64,000 nucleotides of DNA from Flavobacteriales bacterium (GTDB taxonomy: Bacteria > Bacteroidota > Bacteroidia > Flavobacteriales_D > Crocinitomicaceae): positions 1 to 64,000 of the forward strand of contig CANGJM010000012.1 in the NCBI GenBank assembly GCA_947454525.1, written 5' to 3'. Position numbers and translations under genes: made by a program. Positions within the stretch are counted from its first letter, which is position 1. The number at the start of each line of letters is the position of its first letter. The notes under the pieces were generated by a model that worked only from the letters and a program-made list of their open reading frames with translations, was not told the DNA's origin and ran no database searches. Positions 17,667 to 24,714 of this stretch are shown one piece after another.

Positions 17667-18041
17667 GAATTAAAAAACGTTCAACGCCAAAACGATAAAC
17701 TATGGTAATTTGACAATTTTGAATTTTAAAACGATTAACTGTAAAACGACCAAGATTCTCAATTTTGAATTAAAAAACGGTCAACGCCAAAACGATAAAC
17801 TATGGTAATTTGACAATTTTGAATTTTAAAACGATTAACTGTAAAACGACCAAGATTCTCAATTTTGAATTAAAAAACGGTCAACGCCAAAACGATAAAC
17901 TATGGTAATTTGACAATTTTGTCTTAAAAAAACGATTAACTGTAAAACGACCAACGATTCTCAATTTTGAATTAAAAAACGTTCAACGCCAAAACGATAA
18001 ACTATGGTAATTTGACAATTTTGAATTTTAAAACGATAAAC
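17667..18041 (+). repeat. Tandem array of a 100-bp repeat, 3.7 copies
   Basis: Copies begin at 17667, 17767, 17867 and 17969 (lengths 100, 100, 102 and a partial 73 bp). The first two differ at one base; the third has a small changed patch near 17922. Each 100-bp unit is itself two related halves of 54 and 46 bp, both opening with GAATT(A/T)(A/T)AAAACG, so this is a dimeric higher-order repeat of the ~50-bp monomer also seen left of the gene. Each unit carries the three-codon frame ATG GTA ATT TGA. The array ends on the base before the start codon of the next gene and so forms its 5' leader. Confidence 0.9.
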
Positions 18042-18923
18042 ATGACACAACTCAACGTAATAAAAACATACAAAATCTACATCGGCGGACAATTCCCAAG
18101 AACGGAATCAGGAAGATCCTACCTTGTAAAAGACGCAAACGGAAATCCAATCGCCAATGTTTGTCAGTCATCTAAAAAGGACATTCGTAACGCTGTTCAA
18201 GCTGCCCGAAAAGCATTTGGATCATGGTCAGAGCGCAGTGCATTCAATCGCGGTCAAATTCTGTATCGCATTGCGGAAATGTTAGAAGGACGCAAAACAC
18301 AATTCATAGAAGAACTCACACAGCAGGGTCAAAGTTTGGAATCCGCAACGAAGGAAATCGAAATTTGCATGGACCGAATTGTTTATTATGCCGGATGGTG
18401 CGATAAATACCAGCAGATTTTGAGCTCGGTAAATCCGGTCAATTCTTCGCACTTCAATTTTTCCATGGCCGAAGCGACAGGTGTCGTTGGGATATTAGCA
18501 GAACAAAAAACTGGATTATTAGGAATCGTTTCTCAATTATTACCAGTTATCGCCGGAGGAAACACGGCGGTACTCATTGCATCAGAGCAGTTGCCACTTT
18601 GCGCCATAACCTTTGCAGAAGTATTGCAAACGTCTGATGTACCTGCAGGAGTTGTAAACATCCTCACAGGATCTCCAGAAGAAATGCTTCCAACTTTAGC
18701 AGAACATATGGATGTCAATGCGATTTTCTTGTCCAATGTGGATAATGATATGGAGAAAAGCACACAACTTTCCGCTGTTGACAACTTAAAACGTGTGATC
18801 GTAAAAAATGACGACTGGACCCAAGAAAACGCACAAGGAATCAGCTACATATCCAGCTTTCAAGAGATCAAAACAACTTGGCATCCAATTGAGCAAATAG
18901 GGGGAGCAACAAGTTCCTATTAG
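18042..18923 (+). CDS. Half-length, catalytically dead ALDH-like protein (ALDH16 C-terminal-domain-like)
   Basis: I use the ATG at 18042 (MTQLNVIKTYKIYIGGQFPR) because the 30 bp upstream are repeat sequence. The 293-residue protein aligns by eye with only the N-terminal NAD-binding part of an ALDH: YIGGQFPRTESGRSYLV, ARKAFGSWSERSAFNRGQIL, then GGNTAVLIASEQLPL and PAGVVNILTG. The IPWNFP motif is replaced by VSQLLP, the KPAE Lys by Ile, and the whole catalytic domain with the nucleophile Cys is absent. It is not a recent truncation: the end is a normal stop and the frame is intact. The C-terminal domain of ALDH16 proteins has this character, so it probably partners the 15414-16859 dehydrogenase. 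Confidence 0.75.
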   Translation: MTQLNVIKTYKIYIGGQFPRTESGRSYLVKDANGNPIANVCQSSKKDIRNAVQAARKAFGSWSERSAFNRGQILYRIAEMLEGRKTQFIEELTQQGQSLESATKEIEICMDRIVYYAGWCDKYQQILSSVNPVNSSHFNFSMAEATGVVGILAEQKTGLLGIVSQLLPVIAGGNTAVLIASEQLPLCAITFAEVLQTSDVPAGVVNILTGSPEEMLPTLAEHMDVNAIFLSNVDNDMEKSTQLSAVDNLKRVIVKNDDWTQENAQGISYISSFQEIKTTWHPIEQIGGATSSY

Positions 18924-18987
18924 ATTGATTTTTTTATGGAACAATCAAAAATTATGTATCTTTAGTTAAACTTATAAAACAATAATT

Positions 18988-19593
18988 ATGAAAAAGATTT
19001 TACTTGTAGCTGCTTCCATTTTATTTTTGGTTGCTTCGTGTACTGTTGAGAAAAGAGTGTATAGAAATGGATTCAACGTTCAATGGCATGCCATGAATGG
19101 ACATTCAAAAAAAGACAAAAACATGGAGGTTTCTTCAGTAGAAGAAGTGGAAACGGTTGCTAAAGTCGTTGTTTCTTCAAAGGACAATAGCAATACAGCG
19201 AGTGTATATGAAATGCCAACTCAAGAAGTAATCACAGTTGCGCAGAATGACGAAGCATCTATTCAATCAAAATCGATCGCGACAATAGCACCAATTGTTA
19301 ACGTGAAAGGAATGGCTGATCAAACGATTTCTGTCAATCAAAATATCAAAGACGCGAAGCAAATTACAAAACAAGAAATCAAAGCACTGAAAAAAGCGGT
19401 GAAATCACAAAAGAAAAGCGATGACGTTCCTATTGGATTATTGTATGTTTTATGCTTTTTTGTTCCTTTTATTGTGGTAGGGATTGTGACTGATTGGGAT
19501 ATTCCATCGGTTTTAATTAATTTATTGTGGACATTGCTTTGCGGGATCCCTGGAGTCATCCATGCATTGATTATTGTTAGTAGAAACACCTAA
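18988..19593 (+). CDS. Lipoprotein-signal protein with C-terminal YqaE/Pmp3 membrane domain
   Basis: A 201-residue protein. MKKILLVAASILFLVASC is a lipoprotein signal (Cys 18), followed by VEKRVYRNGFNVQWHAMNGH, a motif that recurs after the lipobox in related Bacteroidota proteins. A long polar Lys/Glu-rich linker leads to two hydrophobic segments (about 149-165 and 173-196). The stretch VPFIVVGIVTDWDIPSVLINLLWTLLCGIPG in them is typical of the YqaE/Pmp3 family, which are normally free-standing proteins of about 50 residues linked to membrane potential and stress. The fusion to a lipobox is notable. A TATCTTTA near-match to the -7 box lies at 18957-18964. Confidence 0.75.
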   Translation: MKKILLVAASILFLVASCTVEKRVYRNGFNVQWHAMNGHSKKDKNMEVSSVEEVETVAKVVVSSKDNSNTASVYEMPTQEVITVAQNDEASIQSKSIATIAPIVNVKGMADQTISVNQNIKDAKQITKQEIKALKKAVKSQKKSDDVPIGLLYVLCFFVPFIVVGIVTDWDIPSVLINLLWTLLCGIPGVIHALIIVSRNT

Positions 19594-19596
19594 GCC

Positions 19597-19878
19597 TTGA
19601 AATATATTGTTTTTAGCGGGTTAATAATCATGCCGATTGTGCTGTGCTTATTGCCCGCTTCTTTTTTTGATCACGGTCAATCACTCTGTTTATCAGTTCT
19701 GCTTTTGGACAAAGAATGTTATGGATGTGGAATTACAAGAGCCATTCAACACGCCATTCATTTTGATTTTCAAACAGCATGGAATTACAACAAGTTGGTG
19801 GTGATTGTTGCCCCGATTCTATTTTTTGTTTGGCTGAAATGGGTAAGGGATGCTTGGAGGAAAATGATTAAAAAATAA
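19597..19878 (+). CDS. DUF2752 membrane protein
   Basis: A 93-residue protein with the DUF2752 signature CYGCGITRAIQHA (about 42-54) between two hydrophobic stretches (about 3-20 and 68-83). Function of the family is unknown; it is common in Bacteroidota and Actinobacteria. The frame has no ATG near the front, so I take TTG at 19597, 3 bp after the previous stop; the first internal ATG (19630) would remove most of the first membrane segment. The close spacing suggests co-translation with the Pmp3-like gene. Confidence 0.7.
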   Translation: MKYIVFSGLIIMPIVLCLLPASFFDHGQSLCLSVLLLDKECYGCGITRAIQHAIHFDFQTAWNYNKLVVIVAPILFFVWLKWVRDAWRKMIKK

Positions 19879-20244
19879 TTATTTTTTCGCGTTTAAACGA
19901 GCAATTTCTCCTTCCAATAAGGAAATCTTTTCCTTTAACAACTGAATATTTTCCTCGTACAATTTCTTCATTTCTAAGGGCATGTCATAACGGCCAATTT
20001 GTTGTTCAATTTTACTATTAAAGTTATTGAAAGCAACATTTTCATCGAAGCCAATGATGGTTTCCACACCTACACCAAGCACTTGTGAAATTTTCTGGAG
20101 ACGATCCATGTTGACACTTACTTCATCACGTTCGATTTTTCCATATCCAGTGATAGACATCCCTAATTCTGAAGCAAGGTTTTCTTGACTATAGCCTTTG
20201 ATTTCTCTGACTTTGCGAATGCGGTTTCCGATTTTTAAGTCCAT
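19879..20244 (-). CDS. XRE-family HTH regulator with C-terminal coiled coil
   Basis: A 121-residue regulator. Residues 5-60 are a Cro/CI-type helix-turn-helix: IRKVREIKGYSQENLASELG then YGKIERDEVSVNMDRLQKIS. Residues 88-120 form a leucine-rich coiled coil (EENIQLLKEKISLLEGEIA) likely to mediate dimerisation. This arrangement is common in Bacteroidota, and the targets are unknown. It is transcribed towards, and abuts, the DUF2752 gene. TACTTTTG at 20279-20272 on the minus strand is a probable -7 box, so it shares a 104-bp control region with the divergent lipoprotein gene at 20349 and could regulate it. Confidence 0.85.
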   Translation of the reverse strand: MDLKIGNRIRKVREIKGYSQENLASELGMSITGYGKIERDEVSVNMDRLQKISQVLGVGVETIIGFDENVAFNNFNSKIEQQIGRYDMPLEMKKLYEENIQLLKEKISLLEGEIARLNAKK

Positions 20245-20271
20245 ACTTCTTCAAAAGAATTAATTATGAAT

Positions 20272-20332
20272 CAAAAGTAACATTTTAGCAATTAACATCC
20301 ACGAATATGCGGTTTTTCAATAGTTATTTTTG
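20272..20332. promoter_or_regulatory. Divergent -7 boxes between the XRE gene and the lipoprotein operon
   Basis: TACTTTTG on the minus strand (20279-20272) faces the XRE gene, and TATTTTTG on the plus strand (20325-20332) faces the 20349 gene. Both match TAnnTTTG exactly. Neither has a clear -33 TTG at the standard spacing. Confidence 0.35.
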
Positions 20333-20348
20333 ATAAAAATTATATATT

Positions 20349-20783
20349 ATGAAAAAAACCTTATTAATTATTGCGGTTTTAGTAGGACTCGGTTCATCCA
20401 GCTGCTCAAAACCCGGTTGTACGGATATCGATGCGACAAATTATTCAGAAAAAGCAAAAAAAGATGATGGATCATGTAATTATTCTGAGAAGTTGGTTAT
20501 TTGGCAAAGTCAAGCCACTGCATTATTAGAACAAGCTGACGGTATAACCGGAGTTCAAATCTACATAGACGGGCAACTTTCTGGATCATTTGTAAGTACA
20601 AATTATTTTACTGCGGAACCAACTTGTTCACAAACGGGAAACTTTAGTACTACGATTGATATGGGAAATTATGATACAAAATATATCACTCTTGAATTTA
20701 AAGACCAAAATGGAAATTTGATTGATTCATTTTTATATAATATGATTGCTGGTACTTGTAATACTTACGAAATATTTTACTAA
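20349..20783 (+). CDS. Hypothetical lipoprotein with Cys-rich GCTD/DDGSC motif
   Basis: A 144-residue lipoprotein (MKKTLLIIAVLVGLGSSSC, Cys 19). Directly after the signal comes GCTDIDATNYSEKAKKDDGS, the short motif found in many Bacteroidota surface proteins (GC-TD-x-x-A-x-NY ... DDGSC), usually as one or more repeats. The rest is a small beta-rich domain with two further Cys (CSQTGNF and AGTCNTYEIF) that may form a disulphide. Function unknown. Its stop overlaps the next start as TAATG, so the pair is coupled. Confidence 0.65.
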   Translation: MKKTLLIIAVLVGLGSSSCSKPGCTDIDATNYSEKAKKDDGSCNYSEKLVIWQSQATALLEQADGITGVQIYIDGQLSGSFVSTNYFTAEPTCSQTGNFSTTIDMGNYDTKYITLEFKDQNGNLIDSFLYNMIAGTCNTYEIFY

Positions 20784-21085
20784 TGAAAAAACAATTTATA
20801 TTAATAGCAGTTTTAGTTACCGTTCTTACTTCATGCATGATGACTAAAACTCCTGTAGGTGCTTACATAGAAACACCAGGTAAAGAAGTAACTTTCGACA
20901 AAGGAAAACAATTCTGGGTATTTTGGGGCTTAATTCCAGTTGGAAGAACCCATGTCAATACTCCAAGTAACGGAAATTGTCAAGTAGTCACAAAGTATAA
21001 ATTTAGTGATGTACTTATCACTGGTTTAACCGGTGGAATTGTTTCCTGTTACTCCATTAAAGTGGAAGTGAAAAAAGAAAAATAA
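20783..21085 (+). CDS. Bor-like small lipoprotein
   Basis: A 100-residue lipoprotein (MKKQFILIAVLVTVLTSC, Cys 18). The layout FWVFWGLIPVGRTHVNTPSN, then VVTKYKFSDVLITGLTGGIV and a final Cys-containing strand CYSIKVEVKK resembles the Bor family, named after the phage lambda serum-resistance lipoprotein. In Bacteroidota such genes are chromosomal and uncharacterised; no phage genes are near. It overlaps the previous gene by 1 bp and is followed by a strong hairpin terminator. Confidence 0.65.
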   Translation: MKKQFILIAVLVTVLTSCMMTKTPVGAYIETPGKEVTFDKGKQFWVFWGLIPVGRTHVNTPSNGNCQVVTKYKFSDVLITGLTGGIVSCYSIKVEVKKEK

Positions 21086-21087
21086 TG

Positions 21088-21110
21088 AAAGAGGCTTCGG
21101 CCTCTTTTTT
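21088..21110 (+). terminator. Intrinsic terminator with UUCG tetraloop
   Basis: AAAGAGGC, loop TTCG, GCCTCTTT form a perfect 8-bp stem followed by further T residues. It ends the 20349-21085 operon and lies 5 bp before the stop of the convergent gene, so it may act in both directions. Confidence 0.9.
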
Positions 21111-21114
21111 GTTG

Positions 21115-21537
21115 CTAAAATAACTCAGCAACATCCTTCCACTCTTGCATAGCAGAATGAATCATGTTTTCAGCCCCCATTTCATAGCGACCGAGTTCAT
21201 AGTCTCCGTTCGAATTGGGTTTAAGTACATTCATGCGGTGGAAGAAATCGATCGATAATTGTCCACCAGCGTCTTTCACGAAGTGATTGATTTTATCCAT
21301 CGAACATCCTGACGCTTTCACGGCATTTTCATTGGCAACGATCACAATTGCCGCTTCGTGTAAAACGAATCCAACTGCATCGAGTGATTTCCCATGTGTT
21401 TGCCACGACGAGACAAAGTGCGTCAAGGACTCATTTAACCATGAAATTTCCGTTTCGGACATTTTTCGATCACCAACAAATACCCATAAACGAGCATCCT
21501 TGGGAAAGTGTGCGGGAATATTATAAGTCTGCTGCAT
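21115..21537 (-). CDS. Conserved small protein often mislabelled ABC transporter ATPase
   Basis: From the ATG at 21537 (MQQTYNIPAHFPKDARLWVF) the protein has 140 residues; a TTG two codons earlier is possible. It has no Walker motifs, signature or membrane segment, so the label ABC transporter ATPase that similar Bacteroidota proteins carry in databases is not supported by sequence. Recognisable are ARLWVFVGDRKMSETE (about 14-29) and WQTHGKSLDAVGFVLHEAA. Function is unknown. It overlaps the end of the Fe-S protein gene by 17 bp and belongs to that operon. Confidence 0.65.
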   Translation of the reverse strand: MQQTYNIPAHFPKDARLWVFVGDRKMSETEISWLNESLTHFVSSWQTHGKSLDAVGFVLHEAAIVIVANENAVKASGCSMDKINHFVKDAGGQLSIDFFHRMNVLKPNSNGDYELGRYEMGAENMIHSAMQEWKDVAELF

Positions 21538-22303
21538 GCGCAATTAATTCGGCTACGTCCATCACTTTTACAGCTCCTTCTTTTTCGAAGTTTTTTACGC
21601 CGTCTGTCATCATCGTATTGCAAAACGGACAACCAGTGGCGATGATCTCTGCTTGTGTCTCTAACGCGTCCTCTGTGCGTTCTATGTTGATTTCTTTATT
21701 GCCTTTCTCTGCTTCTTTAAACATTTGGGCGCCTCCAGCTCCACAACAGAGTCCTTTGGTCTTGCAACGTTTCATTTCAACTAATTCAGCATCCAATTTT
21801 TCAATCAAAGATCGTGGTGATTCGTAGACATCGTTCGCTCGTCCCAAATAACATGGGTCGTGGAAGGTAATTTTCTTTCCTTTGAACGTTTCCCCGCCTT
21901 CTAAAGCGAGTTTACCCGTATTGATCAAATCTTGGATCAATTGCGTATGGTGAATGACTTCATAGTTTCCACCAAGTTCTGGGTATTCGTTTTTAAGGGT
22001 ATTAAAACAATGTGGACAAGCCGTCACTATTTTTTTTACCTCATATGCGTTCATGACCTCGATGTTCATCATGGCCTGCATTTGAAACGTAAACTCGTTT
22101 CCTGCACGTTTAGCTGGGTCTCCAGAACAACTTTCTTCCGTTCCAAGTACGGCGAAATCAACTTGACATTTATTCAAGATTTTCACAATTGCCTTGGTGA
22201 TTTTTTTAGCACGGTCATCAAAACTTCCAGCACAACCAACCCAAAATAAAATATCAGGTGATTCGCCATTTGCCATTTTCTCGGCCATTGTAGGAACTCT
22301 CAT
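21521..22303 (-). CDS. Fe-S-binding oxidoreductase subunit with two CCG domains (HdrB/GlcF-like)
   Basis: A 260-residue cytosolic protein. Two cysteine-rich CCG domains are visible. The first includes WVGCAGSFDDRAK, EESCSGDPAKRAGNEF and ACPHCFNTLKNEYPEL; the second HDPCYLGRANDVYESPR, LCCGAGGAQMF and TGCPFCNTM. These bind a noncubane Fe-S cluster or a flavin-linked centre in heterodisulphide reductase, glycolate oxidase and succinate dehydrogenase relatives. It lies 32 bp after the membrane Fe-S gene, and the two probably form an electron-transfer complex feeding the quinone pool. The substrate or donor cannot be read from sequence. Confidence 0.8.
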   Translation of the reverse strand: MRVPTMAEKMANGESPDILFWVGCAGSFDDRAKKITKAIVKILNKCQVDFAVLGTEESCSGDPAKRAGNEFTFQMQAMMNIEVMNAYEVKKIVTACPHCFNTLKNEYPELGGNYEVIHHTQLIQDLINTGKLALEGGETFKGKKITFHDPCYLGRANDVYESPRSLIEKLDAELVEMKRCKTKGLCCGAGGAQMFKEAEKGNKEINIERTEDALETQAEIIATGCPFCNTMMTDGVKNFEKEGAVKVMDVAELIAHAADL

Positions 22304-22335
22304 AGTCAGTATTTTTGCTTAATTAGCTGCTTGTC

Positions 22336-23664
22336 TTAATCTTCGTTTGCCCAATTTAAACGCTCTGTTTGCGCAAATTGCCATGGTGCACCGTTGTTCT
22401 CAATGTTCGTTAACATTCCTGTCAACTCACTTGGCACCTTCGATTCTTCCATCACTAAATAGCGACGTAAATCAACGATAATGGATAATGGATCAATGTT
22501 CACCGGACATTCTTGCACACACGCATTGCAACTGGTACACGCCCAAAGTTCTTCTTCCGTGATGTAATCACCAATCAGGCTTTTTCCATCGTCGTAACCT
22601 TTTCCATGTTTGCGGTAATTTTCTCCTACTTCCACCAAACGGTCTCTGGTGTCCATCATGATTTTACGTGGAGACAAAAGTTTACCAGTTACATTTGCCG
22701 GACAAGAAGAGGAACAGCGTCCACATTCGGTACAAGTGTAGGCATCGAGTAAGTTTTTCCAAGTCAAATCAGTGACATCCTTCGCACCAAAACGCTTAGG
22801 TGTTTCTTCTGGATTTGCCGGAGCAGCATAGGGATCGGCATTTGGATCCAACATCAACTTCACTTCATTCGTAACGGATTCCATGTTGGTGAACTTTCCT
22901 TTTTGCTCAAGGTTTGAGTAAAACGTATTCGGGAAAGCCAACAAGATATGGAAATGTTTAGAGTAGGGCAGGTAGTTCAAAAACGCAAAGACCATCAAAA
23001 TATGTCCCCACCAACCCATGCGTTCAATGATGTGAAGTGCATCTATGCTTAAGTTTTGGAAGAACAACGGCCCCATCCAAGAAGAGATCGCGAAATCGTA
23101 GTGACCTTTTGCAAATTCAACATGAGAACCGCCACGACTATACAATACTTCATCTGCACCATTCATGCTGAAAATACAGCAAATCAATACAATTTCCATC
23201 AGCAAAATAAGATTCGCATCTTTCGTAGGCCAACCCATTAGCTCCTTCATGGTGAAACGAGGAAGTTTCAATAAGTTTCTTCGAATTAAGAATGCCAGCG
23301 TGGCAACAAATGCCAATACCGAAAGAATTTCAATGAAACTGATCATGAAGGTATAGAATCCACCTAGTTTGAAATAAAAGAATCGGTGATGTCCACTTAA
23401 TCCATCAATGGCAATTTCGATGAGTTCGATTTGGGTGATGATGAAAGCTACGTAAAGCGCTAAATGCAACAATGCAGGAATGGGTCTAGAGAACATTTTC
23501 TTTTGTCCAAAAGCAACCAAAATCATTGTTTTTAAACGTTCCCCTTTGCGGTCGGAGCGGTCAATGTCTTGTCCAAGTAAAATGTTGTAGCGCACTTTCC
23601 ATGCGTTGTACGCGAAGAACCCGACTCCCGCGCTTAAAAGAATGGCAAATAATATGATTTCCAT
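22336..23664 (-). CDS. Membrane-bound 4Fe-4S protein, HdrE/HdrD-like fusion
   Basis: A 442-residue protein. The N-terminal half has about five membrane segments (starting IILFAILLSAGVGFFAYNAW and including SFIEILSVLAFVATLAFLI), as in NarI/HdrE-type haem b subunits. The C-terminal half carries two 4Fe-4S motifs: CTECGRCSSSCPAN (about 310-323) and CTSCNACVQECPVN (about 378-391). It would pass electrons between the membrane quinones and the CCG-domain protein encoded next. Possible donors are ETF or an unidentified dehydrogenase. It follows the MCE gene by 11 bp. Confidence 0.8.
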   Translation of the reverse strand: MEIILFAILLSAGVGFFAYNAWKVRYNILLGQDIDRSDRKGERLKTMILVAFGQKKMFSRPIPALLHLALYVAFIITQIELIEIAIDGLSGHHRFFYFKLGGFYTFMISFIEILSVLAFVATLAFLIRRNLLKLPRFTMKELMGWPTKDANLILLMEIVLICCIFSMNGADEVLYSRGGSHVEFAKGHYDFAISSWMGPLFFQNLSIDALHIIERMGWWGHILMVFAFLNYLPYSKHFHILLAFPNTFYSNLEQKGKFTNMESVTNEVKLMLDPNADPYAAPANPEETPKRFGAKDVTDLTWKNLLDAYTCTECGRCSSSCPANVTGKLLSPRKIMMDTRDRLVEVGENYRKHGKGYDDGKSLIGDYITEEELWACTSCNACVQECPVNIDPLSIIVDLRRYLVMEESKVPSELTGMLTNIENNGAPWQFAQTERLNWANED

Positions 23665-23675
23665 GAACGTTTAAA

Positions 23676-24713
23676 TTAATCTGGAATGGTATCTAACCAT
23701 TTTTTGAATTTCACTTCTTCTTTTTCACTTAAAATAAGTCCTTCTGATTTCTTGCCGAACACAGAGAAATGAATGTACCTGTTTGGATTTGCTTGAAGAT
23801 CGGTCACAAGGTTTTGAAGGTCATTATTGGTAACAACTAACTCGTTGTAAAGTTTTTCATCGTGAATAAGTTTTCCAAGAGTTCCATGTCCATTCTCGAC
23901 ATCTTCCAAGACTAAATTTAATTTTTTGACGGTCGTCTGTGCGTCTAACAATATGGACTTGAAGTCAGCGCTAACAAAGTCATCTGTAATTTTGCGTGTA
24001 TTTCCAATAATCTTGGACAACTCATCATTGCTACGTCGGATGTTCAATGTAATGGACTCCACATTCGCCATGATTTTCGTAAACTGATTTCGTTCTGCGG
24101 CAACAAATCCCTCAATTTCGTTTGCCACACGTCCTAAACGTTTGATGGTAATTTTCACTTCTTTCAAACTTCCTTCAATCTCCGATGTGGCAGTTGTGTC
24201 CCAAAAAGAGGACAATGAAATAACCATTCGATCGATGGAACTCATCATTTTCTGAAGTCTTTGTGAAATTGGATCAGCGTATGCTTTTACCTGCGTAACC
24301 ATGTCAATGGAAACTTTTCCTGGAATGACACTATTCGCTTTGTAATAGCCTTTGGAAATGTCTTCAGGTGTGTGAATTATTAAACATTTATTTATAAAAT
24401 CTAGGGAGCCAATTTCTACAAATGAACCTTTTGGCAAGCGAATTCCCTTTTCTTGGATGTTAAAGGTCATTCTCACTTTCTTGTTGATGGATCCATTTGG
24501 CATGGATTGAATACCGGTTACTTTACCAACAGTCACTCCATTTAAGGTTACATTACTAGACACCATAATTGACCCAGTATTAGGGAAATAGGAGGTGTAT
24601 TCAGTGTCTCCGCCTAGAAAACTATTCCCTTTTAGGAAGTTGATTCCAGCATACAAAATGGCAATGGATGCGATCGCAATAAGGGCGGCTTTAATTTCTT
24701 TTGTGAACTTCAA
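23676..24713 (-). CDS. MCE/MlaD-domain protein
   Basis: A 345-residue protein with one N-terminal membrane anchor (ALIAIASIAILYAGINFLKG) and an MCE domain: YTSYFPNTGSIMVSSNVTLN then GVTVGKVTGIQ, KVRMTFNIQ and KGSFVEIGSLDF. The C-terminal region is long and helical (ERNQFTKIMANVESITLNIR). MlaD-like proteins form rings that shuttle phospholipids between inner and outer membrane. The usual MlaE and MlaF partners are not here, as is common for this conserved Bacteroidota locus with the amidase and Hdr-like genes. It starts 1 bp after the amidase stop. Confidence 0.88.
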   Translation of the reverse strand: MKFTKEIKAALIAIASIAILYAGINFLKGNSFLGGDTEYTSYFPNTGSIMVSSNVTLNGVTVGKVTGIQSMPNGSINKKVRMTFNIQEKGIRLPKGSFVEIGSLDFINKCLIIHTPEDISKGYYKANSVIPGKVSIDMVTQVKAYADPISQRLQKMMSSIDRMVISLSSFWDTTATSEIEGSLKEVKITIKRLGRVANEIEGFVAAERNQFTKIMANVESITLNIRRSNDELSKIIGNTRKITDDFVSADFKSILLDAQTTVKKLNLVLEDVENGHGTLGKLIHDEKLYNELVVTNNDLQNLVTDLQANPNRYIHFSVFGKKSEGLILSEKEEVKFKKWLDTIPD

Positions 24714-24714
24714 A

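Noticed and set aside
17667..18041. CRISPR array
   Set aside because: The 100-bp units are contiguous with no unique spacers, and there are no cas genes.
18042..18923. Pseudogene of a full-length aldehyde dehydrogenase
   Set aside because: The frame is intact, the key residues are replaced rather than frameshifted, and no coding remnant of a catalytic domain follows the stop.
18923..18946. Terminator after the half-ALDH gene
   Set aside because: GATTG/CAATC pair is only 5 bp with a long loop; too weak to call.
20783..21085. Prophage remnant because of the Bor-like protein
   Set aside because: Surrounding genes are chromosomal lipoproteins and regulators; no integrase or phage structural genes are present.
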